A DNA stretch of 64,000 nucleotides from a bacterium (lineage in GTDB: Bacteria; UBP6; UBA1177): the NCBI GenBank assembly GCA_017645765.1, contig JAGCNV010000026.1, forward strand, positions 124,001-188,000. Direction: 5' to 3'. Positions 54,101-62,729 of this stretch are shown here, piece after piece (the stretch's first letter is position 1; every line of letters starts with the position of its first letter). Made by a program: the position numbers and the translations under genes. The notes under the pieces are model-generated. The model had not been told where the DNA came from. It ran no database searches and saw only the letters and a program-made list of their open reading frames with translations.

Positions 54101-57100
54101 CGTCGGATACCAGTTGCCGTGACCGTCATGGTACTGGCTGATTCCCTGAGCAGTGTTCCAAACCGCATTTGCAGGCAGCAGGTTAAGGTCGCACGCCTGA
54201 TATCTAGCAGTCGTAAGAACGCATTTGGAAAGTGACGCATCCCATTCAAATCCTGAATAGCACAGGCACGAATAGCTGTCTCCGCTTTCCGACGGTTTGC
54301 AAACACCGGTCGAATTGACTGTATTCCTGCACGGGTCGAAGGTGCACGGATTTACGCAGTCTGAGCCGAGGCACTCCTCGTCCTTTCTGACACAGATAAG
54401 ATATTTTGTGTCGTCTTTGCTGCCTTCCGCTATCGTTCCGCTTTCAAAATCGACTGTCCATGCCTTTGCAGGTTCGCTGACTGAACTTGTCGAAGTCCAG
54501 AACTCTTTAGCCGCAATGCCGGGGAAACCGCTCATCGTGCCGTCTGCTTCGGTGTAATCGACTAATGATGCAAGTTCGTTTCTGTTCGGAAGTCTCCAGT
54601 CGTATTTTTCGCCCGCACTGCTGTTTTCGCAATATGCAAGAGCTTCAGACCAAGTTTTTGCTGAAGTGTAGTATCTTTGCCACATAAGTCCGCTTTCTGC
54701 GTCTTTGACTGTCTCGGTATCAAGAGTGAAGCGGTCCTGAAGCGGGTCGTAATCGTTTACATGAACACAGATTACATGGTTCGAAGCCGATTTTTCGACG
54801 CTTTCAAGTCCGCCGTTTTCACCGAGCATCCATGCGTTTCCTGCGGTTTTTTCGTCTTCGCCAGCCCAGAAACTGTATCCGTAAATTATGAAACTGCCGG
54901 AAAGTGCCTGGCTCGTTGTGTCTGAATTGACGATCGTGAGAAGCTCTGCCGGGCTCGGAAGTCTCCAGTAAAGCTGTTTGCCGCCGTAAGTCGAAGTGCG
55001 GCAGTATTCTTCTGCTTCATCCCAGGTCATCGCGCTGTTTGAAGAAACTCTGTGCCACTCGTAGTGCGTGAAGCCGTCAACAACGATCTGCTGACTGCCG
55101 CTTCCGGTCGTGCTGAAGCTGTGCTTCGTGCAGTAGCCGGCATCGGCATACTGAGCATCCTGACCGAAGAGAGTTGAGCCGTAAACCGGGCACTCCGTCA
55201 TTTTGGAAGCGTTGTCGAAGCAGCTTTCCTCGCCTGTGCAGATGTTTCCGAGTGAAAGCGGATCGTCGATGCATGCTCCGTCATACCATTTGTAGCCTTT
55301 CGCACAGGAGTAAACGCACTCTTTTCTCTCAACGCCGTAAACAGCCTCTTTTTCTTCCGGAAACCACAGTGAACCGTTGTAAACCTGCTTGAACTTGCCT
55401 GTTCCGTCGTTCCACAGAGTATTTGCCGGTTTTGTTCCGCAATCAGCAGTCACTATCGAGCAGTTGCCGGCCGTAATCCAGTCGGAGCAGTCATCAGCAC
55501 ACGGAGCAGAGCCTTTCGAGCCTTCAAAACCGATGATTTCGGAGCACTCTTTTGCGCCGCCGTCGCAGCCTTCGCCCGCATCAATTATTCCGTCACCGCA
55601 ATCAGCAAATGTAATGCCGCATTCCGACTTGTCGTAAACGCATGTGGCCGGGTTGCAGACAACCTGATTTGCGGGGTTCGGTGATGCAGGATAAATGTCG
55701 CTGCAAGTGAGATTTCCCGAAACGGAAGGTTCGCAGTCTTCGGACGAATCGATGATCCCGTTTCCGCATGCGTTCTTTGCAACGACTGTGATTTCCTTTG
55801 AGTTGTTTCTGTCGTCTTCGTAAACTGTGATTGCCTCAAGATAGTTGTACATCTCTTCGCCGACTGCGAGAAGAGTGTATCTGCCTGAGGTTATTCCTAT
55901 ATTGAGAGTTTCGTAAGAGTTGGTGTTTTCGTCAAACCTTGTCGATTCGTTAGCAACGAGCTGCATATTTTCGTCATAAATCTGGATGTAGACTTTCGAC
56001 GGATGCTTTACAGTGTTGATTTTTACCTTAAGTTCAAGATTTGCAATGTCACTGCTTGTAATAAGCTTGTCAAGTTTGATTTCAACGCCGAATGTAGCAC
56101 CGGCCGTGACGTTTACACCGACATTCTTTGTGTAGTAACCGTCTGCAAAAGCGTTGATCGTGTATGATGCCGGAGTAAGTTCGGTGATGTTGATGAGTCC
56201 TGTTATGCTATCGGGATAAAGAGTTCTGTTGCCAGGATTCAGGATTATGCCCGGATTTGCTTCCGGCGGGATAATTTGACCGTCTGAATCGCGAAGCAGG
56301 ACCTGAAGATTTGCCGGAACCGGCTTGGATTCAACACCGTCAGATTCACTGTTTGCAAGGAACTCGTAAGTTTTCTGCGTCGTGTAGGTTTTGTCTGAAA
56401 TCTTCGATGTCGCGACAACAGTTACTTTGCCTGTGATATTGCCGAGCGTATCGACATTGTTCGTGCCGAGAAGCTCTTTGAGCGCTTTCAGACCGTTATT
56501 CAAAGTTCCGGGAGTGAGGATTATCGATTTTTCCTTGAGTTCTCCTTTCGGCTTGTAGTAAGTGCGCGTATTGTCTGTGATCTTGTCAAATTCGTAGCCT
56601 TCGATCCTGACAAGAACCTTTTCGACATCAGCGCTTGCAGCTGCAACATTGAGCGAAATCCTGTCTGTGAGTGCGCTGACTTTCGTGATGTAGGGCTTTG
56701 TCTCCATGACGTTTCCTTTGAGGATCTGAACAGTGTGAGCAGAAGCGTCGAAAGTATCAACGATACTGACTGCGTTTAAATTGCCGTCGATCCCGTCAAA
56801 AACAAGGAAAGCCGCTTTAAGAAGTTTTTCGTTGAGCGCCTCGATAGCAGTTCCGCCCTCAAAAACGGTTCCTGCATATTTCAGAATAAGGAAGAATGTT
56901 CTGAAGAGAGTGAATTTGTCTTCATCGCTGATTCTGCTGTTGAACGGCATGAAGAAGTGTCTGAATATTGCGTCAGCCTCTTCGAGAGAAACTTCGGTGC
57001 CGTCAGCGGTGACGTGACCTGCATCGTTAAGCGTGTAAACTTTATTGCAGTTCTGTGCCGGAGTTTCGTGGTTGAACCACGCACATATAAACTTGTCAGC

Positions 57101-59662
57101 AGTCAGAGGTGATGCAACGCCGCTGAAATTAGGACCTTTCGCGGAAGTCGTGACATAGTTCGCAAAAATCATCATGTCGTTTTTACTTGCCGCAAATTTA
57201 TTGCCGCTCTCAGTGTTTCCGGTGATTGCACTCTTTGCTTCAGCTGAATAATCTTCAATTCCGACTCCTCTGTAAGTTAAAGGAATCATTGATGAATCAA
57301 ACATGTCGGCAAGAGTTGCGCTTCTGTTGTATGAAGTCGTTGAAGTGTAGAGGGCTGCGATCGCGCTTCTGAGCTCGATACCGTTGGTGACAGCCGCCAC
57401 TTCTCCGTTTTCACGTCTTGCCTTCATGCGGTTGTAGAATGCCGAAACATAGAAAATATTCTCAAAAAGATTGAGGTTGCGCTGGAATCCTACCGGTTTG
57501 TTCATAAGTTCGTAAAGGTCGCTTCCGAGTTCGCTGAACTTTTCAGTTTCTTCTTCACAGGTGAGATAGGGGAGAAGTGTGCTTTCCGGCTTGTTGTCAA
57601 TCACACCTTTCTTTATGAACTCAACCGGCGAGTAACCGCGGTAGAATGAGCCGTCGCACCATCTGTTGACCAGAGCTTCTACCGAAACAGGGAGAGAATT
57701 CGAATTGATCAGGAATTCCGAGAAATGATTTGTTTTTGCAACCATTACACTCGAACTTGTTCCCATCATGATGGGATCTCCTGCTGCTTTTGACATGATA
57801 GGATCACCCGCAGCACTCGTCATGATCGGGTCGCCGCCTGCGGCATTCATGATCGGATCTCCTGCTGCGGAAATCATGATCGGATCTCCTCCCGCAGAGT
57901 ACATTATCGGATCTCCCGCCATGATCGGGTCACCGCCTGATGAACGGAGAACGTGCATGATCGGGTCACCTCCGGCAGTGAACATTATCGGGTCGCCGCC
58001 GTCTTCCATCATGATCGGATCACCGCCTGCCGACTGGAGGACATCGCTTGTGCCGTCGGCATTGTTCCTTTTTGCCGAAAGCATGATCGGATCACCGCCG
58101 AAAACAGTGCCGAGCTCATATACGAAATAGAGTGAATCGCCGGTGAAAGTCGTTCCTTCCTGTTCAAAACTTATCTTTGAAACCTGAGAGCTTCCGTTTG
58201 ATTTTGCGAGTTTATAAGTCAGGTAATTTACTGGCGCATTTCCTCTTTTTATAGTCGTGTTCTTAGGTATTACGACATAAATTCCGTTATCGATATAGTG
58301 CACGATATCACTTGACATATCGCGGACATCGATTACATCGGTGGATTTCTCAAGCAGGAAAGATATCGTTTCGGAATCTTCGGTTATCATGATCGGATCG
58401 CCGCCGTCATCCTGCATGATCGGATCACCGCCTTCATCATCCATGATCGGGTCGCCTCCGGCAACGAGTTTTGCGCGGACAAGATATTCGCCAGGTTCGA
58501 CACTTTTGAAATTGTATGTTGCCGCTTCGGCAGTGTTGTTCATGACAGTCAATGTGATTTTGAAACCTTCCGCAACCACGCTGCTGCCGCCTTCGACATT
58601 GAGCGTTACTTCGTTGCTGTCAGGATTTGCGACATTTATGAGAACTTCATTTCTATTTGCCGAAATTTTGAAACCGTTGAAAAATTTCCGGAACTTACGG
58701 TCTGTCCTCAGAATATCATCCGCAATCTCTTCGGAAAGAGTTTTTGAATCGGTCGTGTCGAGATAACTTGAAAGAAGTCTGAGTCCTTCTTTGATGCCCG
58801 AAAGCTTCGTGTAATCGAGCTCTCCCAGCCATTCGCCAGTTCCAAGTTTTACATATTTTCTGACTTTCGTCTCGTTTTTTCTAAAATCGGGACATGTTGA
58901 AATGAGAGCAACAACATGAGTGATTTCGGAAATGTTGGCTGTATGATCGCTCATCCCTGCAAAGCAGCTGTAAAAGCTGTTTGCATTCACGCAGTAAACC
59001 TTATCAGCCGAAATATCGGCGTTGAAAGAATATTTTCCGTCCGCGTCAGTATTTGCGTAAGCTATTTTTTCGGTTTTGCCGCACTCATGAAGAAACACTT
59101 CTATTCCCGAAACATCGCTGCCGATCTGGTATGAACCTGAAATATTGTGATTTTCGGTTACTTCCGGAGTTTCAGGAGTGTCAGTGTCTTCATCCGGAGT
59201 CGGATCGGTCGGATCAGTGTCAGTGTCTTCATCCGGAGTCGGATCGGTCGGATCAGTGTCAGTGTCTTCATCCGGAGTCTGGTCGGTCGGCTCAGTATCT
59301 GTGTCTTCATCCGGAGTCTGGTCAGTCGGATCGGTATCGGCATCGTTATCCGTTATTCCGGAATCCGAAGTGTCAGTATCTTGATCAGGTTCAGGTTCTT
59401 CCGTGTCGGTATCATCGGCAGGTTCTTCAGGATTTCCCGGATCTTTGATGCAGATATTGTTATCTTTATCGCAGACAAGACCTTCGTTGCATGTTTTGTT
59501 CGGATAACACTCGCCGTAAAGTTCGCCCATTATTCTCCCTGAATCGTCATTGGTCGGATTATCGTCGGGATACTCGTAAGGACTTTTTTCCTTTTTTTCA
59601 CCGCAGCCAAACACAAGAACAATTGCGGAAAGAATTAAACAGAGTGAAAGGAATCTTTTCAT
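51128..59662 (-). CDS. Giant modular DUF1566 lipoprotein with GDPIM array, 2844 residues
   Basis: The ATG follows AAAGGAGAT. Lipobox VFGC with Cys 20. In order: a cysteine unit; an acidic region with TPDEDTDTDPTDP repeats (to about 165); a carboxypeptidase-regulatory-like beta domain; beta domains carrying 14 GDPIM peptides (about 400-635); a helical region; Big/PKD-like and regulatory-like domains (about 1040-1290); two CGNGIID-type myxococcal disulphide repeats (near 1300-1400); three headers (near 1474, 2086, 2530), each with a DUF1566 pair; four Trp/Cys units; and EGF-like units. It is probably a very long surface protein. It is transcribed against both neighbours and splits a repair gene pair. 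Confidence 0.85.
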   Translation of the reverse strand: MKRFLSLCLILSAIVLVFGCGEKKEKSPYEYPDDNPTNDDSGRIMGELYGECYPNKTCNEGLVCDKDNNICIKDPGNPEEPADDTDTEEPEPDQDTDTSDSGITDNDADTDPTDQTPDEDTDTEPTDQTPDEDTDTDPTDPTPDEDTDTDPTDPTPDEDTDTPETPEVTENHNISGSYQIGSDVSGIEVFLHECGKTEKIAYANTDADGKYSFNADISADKVYCVNANSFYSCFAGMSDHTANISEITHVVALISTCPDFRKNETKVRKYVKLGTGEWLGELDYTKLSGIKEGLRLLSSYLDTTDSKTLSEEIADDILRTDRKFRKFFNGFKISANRNEVLINVANPDSNEVTLNVEGGSSVVAEGFKITLTVMNNTAEAATYNFKSVEPGEYLVRAKLVAGGDPIMDDEGGDPIMQDDGGDPIMITEDSETISFLLEKSTDVIDVRDMSSDIVHYIDNGIYVVIPKNTTIKRGNAPVNYLTYKLAKSNGSSQVSKISFEQEGTTFTGDSLYFVYELGTVFGGDPIMLSAKRNNADGTSDVLQSAGGDPIMMEDGGDPIMFTAGGDPIMHVLRSSGGDPIMAGDPIMYSAGGDPIMISAAGDPIMNAAGGDPIMTSAAGDPIMSKAAGDPIMMGTSSSVMVAKTNHFSEFLINSNSLPVSVEALVNRWCDGSFYRGYSPVEFIKKGVIDNKPESTLLPYLTCEEETEKFSELGSDLYELMNKPVGFQRNLNLFENIFYVSAFYNRMKARRENGEVAAVTNGIELRSAIAALYTSTTSYNRSATLADMFDSSMIPLTYRGVGIEDYSAEAKSAITGNTESGNKFAASKNDMMIFANYVTTSAKGPNFSGVASPLTADKFICAWFNHETPAQNCNKVYTLNDAGHVTADGTEVSLEEADAIFRHFFMPFNSRISDEDKFTLFRTFFLILKYAGTVFEGGTAIEALNEKLLKAAFLVFDGIDGNLNAVSIVDTFDASAHTVQILKGNVMETKPYITKVSALTDRISLNVAAASADVEKVLVRIEGYEFDKITDNTRTYYKPKGELKEKSIILTPGTLNNGLKALKELLGTNNVDTLGNITGKVTVVATSKISDKTYTTQKTYEFLANSESDGVESKPVPANLQVLLRDSDGQIIPPEANPGIILNPGNRTLYPDSITGLINITELTPASYTINAFADGYYTKNVGVNVTAGATFGVEIKLDKLITSSDIANLELKVKINTVKHPSKVYIQIYDENMQLVANESTRFDENTNSYETLNIGITSGRYTLLAVGEEMYNYLEAITVYEDDRNNSKEITVVAKNACGNGIIDSSEDCEPSVSGNLTCSDIYPASPNPANQVVCNPATCVYDKSECGITFADCGDGIIDAGEGCDGGAKECSEIIGFEGSKGSAPCADDCSDWITAGNCSIVTADCGTKPANTLWNDGTGKFKQVYNGSLWFPEEKEAVYGVERKECVYSCAKGYKWYDGACIDDPLSLGNICTGEESCFDNASKMTECPVYGSTLFGQDAQYADAGYCTKHSFSTTGSGSQQIVVDGFTHYEWHRVSSNSAMTWDEAEEYCRTSTYGGKQLYWRLPSPAELLTIVNSDTTSQALSGSFIIYGYSFWAGEDEKTAGNAWMLGENGGLESVEKSASNHVICVHVNDYDPLQDRFTLDTETVKDAESGLMWQRYYTSAKTWSEALAYCENSSAGEKYDWRLPNRNELASLVDYTEADGTMSGFPGIAAKEFWTSTSSVSEPAKAWTVDFESGTIAEGSKDDTKYLICVRKDEECLGSDCVNPCTFDPCRNTVNSTGVCKPSESGDSYSCLCYSGFEWDASLSKCVLTTARYQACDLNLLPANAVWNTAQGISQYHDGHGNWYPTTVPEYNEIPTNKECHFKCDTNFVYERDTNQCVGATRLASCSGYLPANAEWLNPNGQIVQQWQWNETASEWQWLPETTSTHGTVFSPTECRHNCKEHYSWKSAQCTPDTQTVDCDDLPANAVWIAGSTVEQTWNGYNWAPGTTPNYFNNYYDDADYISAYASNSCLFRCDNDHFRHNGECVTPCEDDPCGGFANAKSGTCNAVASDDYVCGCNEGYYWWGRETGCINRKPAFGNICTGQRTCYNKDGYKITCPKEGMDFFGQDANYAAKGTCAHQSFSIDASIENQEIVVDNNLGLEWLYRIPETKYLWEDALNYCNTLNYGNKNDWRLPTRYELWTILDLAYMNMKGVNINYFPDIYNLKNERLWTSEEYNEERAFIVNMWSGYFFDYSKDSDYSDDNIICVRGNELQKGSFTDNGDETVTDSTTGLVWQKSYVNKTWENALSYCEGLELAGHTDWRLPNKNELESLINHDKIYPASDFPAMPSSGAFWSSTSYQGGGDAYYLEFGTGIPGDTEKNVKAGVRCVRAGLCGAGYFWNGTECATPCSAGICNGVANSTEKCIAESLTIHSCECDEGYFWNGNECVTPCSATPCGSDPNSNGVCTASGITDYSCGCKENYFWNGNECVNPCDSSSCASEPNSNGNCIPESAMQYKCECNEGFYWWDGIGCTGRKQLTIGNICTRTEMCFNDAAIISCPSENNDFYGQPTQYAALGKCTPQDFSIDSSVPDEETVIDNNTGLEWQRKISSDTQVEETEADAYCEDLVYGGHDDWRLPEPNELLSIVNYNETAVNTVYFPDLKNNPNIKLLTSKYYAEPEKDERWRLYDNYQMGFPSQMGVSETMYNRVLCVRGNKMKGAKLSVSERNGNQIVTDSTTGLIWQKTYGTAVIWQDALYYCENLTYAGYSDWRLPNNNEFASLADYDRYQPASAFPDMEMETTEYSVFWSADTIIANDPQYTWLFMTANGGLAQFYKDYRNIYGESFDLPVMCVRSE
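57765..58105 (-). repeat. GDPIM-coding repeat array, 11 copies
   Basis: Eleven copies of a codon string for G-D-P-I-M, usually preceded by Gly or Ala, lie 5-25 residues apart, with four in close succession. The DNA reads GGNGAYCCNATHATG in every copy: differences fall only on third positions of Gly, Asp, Pro and Ile. Between copies the residues are short and variable (SAA, NAA, TSAA, FTA). Confidence 0.9.
58386..58462 (-). repeat. GDPIM-coding repeat array, 3 copies
   Basis: Three copies spaced by DDE and QDD in an earlier beta domain of the same protein (RAKLVAGGDPIMDDEGGDPI...). The same synonymous-only variation is seen. The array sits at a predicted loop between beta strands, about 280 bp from the main array. 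Confidence 0.9.
59178..59345 (-). repeat. 39-bp tandem repeats coding TPDEDTDTDPTDP
   Basis: Four head-to-tail 39-bp units encode 13 residues each, of the form TPDEDTDT(D/E)PTD(P/Q). The DNA is nearly identical between the central units. It forms part of the acidic stalk after the lipid anchor and is a likely site of length variation. Confidence 0.85.
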
Positions 59663-59837
59663 TTTTATCTCCTTTAAAACACATTAACCTACCAAATTAA
59701 CAAGCGCACAATATTGTATGTATTCTACTAAAAAATGCAAAAAAACCGCAGCTTTGATTATGCAAAAAAACGGCGGAAACTTGAATTGTTAGAAATATCG
59801 GTATGATGTTCCGTTTTTCTGTGTTTTCGGAGTCTGA

Positions 59838-60608
59838 ATGATTTTTTTATATGACGGCACATTTGAAGGTTTTCTGAGTACGGTTTTTGATGCGTTTTTA
59901 GTCAGGGAAGATGTCGAAATTGCGAAAAAAGCCGGTTTTCAGCCGCATTTTTTCACTGAAACACGCGAAGTTGAAACTTTACCGGAAAAGGCGGAAAGGG
60001 TTGCCTCAAAACTTCTGGAAATATGCGGAGAGCGCGGATTCACGGCGATAGTCTATATCTTTCTTTCGGAAGAGGAAAATTGCGAAACTTACTGTTTTTA
60101 TTTGATAAAAGCTGCTTTGAAGAACGGAAAAAAGGCGTTCTCGTGTTTTCAGGATGAAAGAATAGCTCGTGCAATGATGATGCGTAAAAAAGTGTCGCGA
60201 GAATATGACAAAATGCTTGGTCTGCTGCGGTTTTCCGAGCTTGCAAACGGCATTTTCTATGCCCCCTTCGAGCCAGATTTCAATCTTATTCCGCTTCTCG
60301 TTCCTCATTTTTACGAGCGTCTTTCGGGAACGAGGTGGATGATCCACGATTTGAAACGCGGAATAGCAGTATATCATGCCGAAGGAAAAACAGAAAATGT
60401 TGAATTTATTGATGAAATTACGTCTCATCAGAACATGGAAACGCTTCTCGGAAAATCTGAAAACGAGGATTCTTTCGAAAAAATGTGGTCAAATTACTTC
60501 AAGATAATAGCGATCGAAAGCCGCATAAATCCCAAACTTCAGCTGCGTTTCGTGCCGCAGAGATACTGGAAACACCTGACGGAAAGGAAGATAATAGAAG
60601 GAGAATAA
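59838..60608 (+). CDS. TIGR03915/DUF4130-type putative DNA repair protein
   Basis: 256 residues from an ATG five bases after GGAG. The opening MIFLYDGTFEGFLSTVFDAF and the later RFSELANGIFYAPFEPDFNL, HFYERLSGTRWMIHDLKRGI and YWKHLTERK are characteristic of the protein that accompanies the TIGR03916 radical SAM enzyme. In many genomes a uracil-DNA-glycosylase domain is fused to it; here there is none. The pair is thought to act on damaged or modified DNA, but the chemistry is not established. The next gene starts two bases after its stop. Confidence 0.85.
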   Translation: MIFLYDGTFEGFLSTVFDAFLVREDVEIAKKAGFQPHFFTETREVETLPEKAERVASKLLEICGERGFTAIVYIFLSEEENCETYCFYLIKAALKNGKKAFSCFQDERIARAMMMRKKVSREYDKMLGLLRFSELANGIFYAPFEPDFNLIPLLVPHFYERLSGTRWMIHDLKRGIAVYHAEGKTENVEFIDEITSHQNMETLLGKSENEDSFEKMWSNYFKIIAIESRINPKLQLRFVPQRYWKHLTERKIIEGE

Positions 60609-60609
60609 T

Positions 60610-62661
60610 ATGAGCAAGTTCGGTAAATTTGACGAAAAAGAGACCAAAGAAGGCAACATCAGGCGTGTTGTCTCAAAATGTCTTGAAAGGATGAAACACG
60701 ACAATGTCCGCACTTGTGAAGATGAAAAAACTGAAGAAGTAATCATGATTTTGTCAGAACTTCTGAATGAAAAAGAGGCAAAGGATCTGCTCAGTATTGC
60801 CAATTACGACAAAATTTTGGACAAAAATGAAGAAGCTGATTTTTCGGAACTGGAAGATAAGTTCTTTGAATTCAGTAAAAAGACAAGCGACTATGAAAAG
60901 TTTCTGAAAGGTTTTTATTACGATGTACTGCCGACGGTAATGATTGCCGATTTTCACGGTTTCGGCGAGGTGAGAAATGATTTCCTCCGCTATTTCATTC
61001 TTTGGGATAACTTCGCCGATAAAAAGAAAATGGTAATAGGCTGGATTCCAAAATACAGCTTTGAAGCGGCAAACAAAAGTGTGATTGAAAGACTAGAAAG
61101 ATTTAATAATATCAAAGCGTTATGCGAATTTGCGGCAAAAGAGATCCAATTTCTTTTTTACGATCAGCTGACAACAATGTGTTTTTACAATGTTTTCAGA
61201 GGATTATTCAACAACATCGGTTTTTTTAAGGCTGCGATCGAAGAGAAAAGGCTCTCGCCGAAAGATCTTCTCGACATATTCTCATTTCATCCAGAATTGT
61301 TTGGCTGCCTGGAAATATATGGAACGCCGGATAAGAAATTCAAATTTGAGGTTCTTGACCGTGAAACAAAGCTGAAACTTGCAGAAATCCTTTTTTCCTG
61401 GGATGAAATGACCGGTTTTCTTGCTGATGACGATCCTTCAAAATTTTCAGAAATGCACAACGGAAATATGATGCCGCAGGTTTTTAACCGCTCCTTTTTC
61501 TCTTTGATGATGAAACTCGACTGCGAATACAGAATACCCTTAATCAGGCGTGTCGCTGAAAGAGAGATTAAAAAAATCGAAGATCTTGAGAATGCCTGCT
61601 ATTTTGCATCACGTGTCGCGCATGTTCTTTTCGTAAAAGTCAGTGAATGCTGCGGCGAAGAGGCTGTCGAATCTGATGATGTTAAAAAGATGCTCCTTGA
61701 AGTTTTTCTCCGTGATAAAATTGTCGGGAAGGAGTGGTTCAAAAATCTGCCTGAACTTTTTCAGAAGATTGTCATTGTCGAGCAGGCAAGAACAATTTTC
61801 AATAAATCGGAAATAGTGATCCTGCCGGAGCTGCCTGAAACAAATATCGATAAAAATGCCTTGAAAAAAGAAATCGACAGTTTCATGGGTGAACTTAGAA
61901 AAATCGCCGCATCAGGCGGAAAACCTTCAGATTATTATGCAGATGAGCCTTTTGAAGCTGAAGGTGTTCCCGATTCTGAATCTTATCTAACGACCTTGAT
62001 TTTTGATAAGGCAGTAACATTTTTGAAGGATTCTTTCGGCCCGTGGAAAGCGGTCAAGCCTGTGCTTTCGATTTTCAGGAATCTCAGGGAGCAGGCCTAT
62101 TCGATAGACATGAAACCTTACGAAGATTTCCGTTTTGTCTGGGCTTTCGTGCCGCTGCGTCTGACTCCGCTTCTTGGTTCGTTGGAAAGTGAAGAAGCCG
62201 CTGAAGTATGCGAAGAGTGGTTCAAACATCTTACAGGAGAACTTAAATCGGCGGACGATTTTGTAATTAAAAAACGTGAGGAGAATCCTGAAATATTGCC
62301 GGAAGAGTTCAGGGACGGCTACGACATAAAAGTGATAGAACCTCATCCGCTCTGGCGTGAGGCTTACTGCGAAGCGGCAGGAGATCTGAGAGTAAATCTT
62401 GGATTCAACAACTGTAAAATTTTCAACCACTTGAAAAAGAACGATATTGACAAAGATGTGCGCGAGGCGGCAGAAAAAACTCTTGAGCGCATTGAAAAAA
62501 TCAATGGAAAATTTGATTCAGGCTCAAGAAAAAGGGCGCTTCTCAATGCGTGGTGGTGGTACAGAGTCGCCCATTTGAAGAGTCTCGGCATTGATTTTGA
62601 CTGGGTTGCCGCGCAGAATCTCAAAATCAAGGAAGTCAAAATAAATTACCCGAAAATTTAA
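60610..62661 (+). CDS. Unrecognised helical protein, 683 residues
   Basis: The ATG follows AGAAGGAG inside the end of the previous gene, so the two are very likely cotranscribed. The protein is cytoplasmic (no signal or membrane segment), mostly helical and charged. It contains runs such as FLADDDPSKFSEMHNGNMMP, CEYRIPLIRRVAEREIKKIE and ALLNAWWWYRVAHLKSLGID. I see no nucleotide-binding or metal motif and cannot name a family. Its coupling to the DUF4130-type gene makes it a candidate third member of that repair module, by position only. Confidence 0.7.
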   Translation: MSKFGKFDEKETKEGNIRRVVSKCLERMKHDNVRTCEDEKTEEVIMILSELLNEKEAKDLLSIANYDKILDKNEEADFSELEDKFFEFSKKTSDYEKFLKGFYYDVLPTVMIADFHGFGEVRNDFLRYFILWDNFADKKKMVIGWIPKYSFEAANKSVIERLERFNNIKALCEFAAKEIQFLFYDQLTTMCFYNVFRGLFNNIGFFKAAIEEKRLSPKDLLDIFSFHPELFGCLEIYGTPDKKFKFEVLDRETKLKLAEILFSWDEMTGFLADDDPSKFSEMHNGNMMPQVFNRSFFSLMMKLDCEYRIPLIRRVAEREIKKIEDLENACYFASRVAHVLFVKVSECCGEEAVESDDVKKMLLEVFLRDKIVGKEWFKNLPELFQKIVIVEQARTIFNKSEIVILPELPETNIDKNALKKEIDSFMGELRKIAASGGKPSDYYADEPFEAEGVPDSESYLTTLIFDKAVTFLKDSFGPWKAVKPVLSIFRNLREQAYSIDMKPYEDFRFVWAFVPLRLTPLLGSLESEEAAEVCEEWFKHLTGELKSADDFVIKKREENPEILPEEFRDGYDIKVIEPHPLWREAYCEAAGDLRVNLGFNNCKIFNHLKKNDIDKDVREAAEKTLERIEKINGKFDSGSRKRALLNAWWWYRVAHLKSLGIDFDWVAAQNLKIKEVKINYPKI

Positions 62662-62669
62662 AAATTCAG

Positions 62670-62729
62670 CCGCCGTCATCTTTAGTCGATATACCGATAT
62701 ACCGATATTTCGATATTTCGACACGGCGG
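62670..62729. repeat. CGATATTT/CGCCGCC element C
   Basis: CCGCCGT (62670-62676) and ACGGCGG (62723-62729) are inverted ends enclosing two CGATATAC units, then CGATATTTCGATATTTCG. It lies nine bases after the stop of the 683-residue gene. It lacks the GTCGTTACG module of elements A and B. Confidence 0.6.

Noticed and set aside
57768-58130. A plus-strand frame with repeated MIGSPPA, opposite the GDPIM array.
   Set aside because: It is the reverse reading of the array. Third-position variation in the minus frame is purely synonymous, which marks that strand as the coding one.
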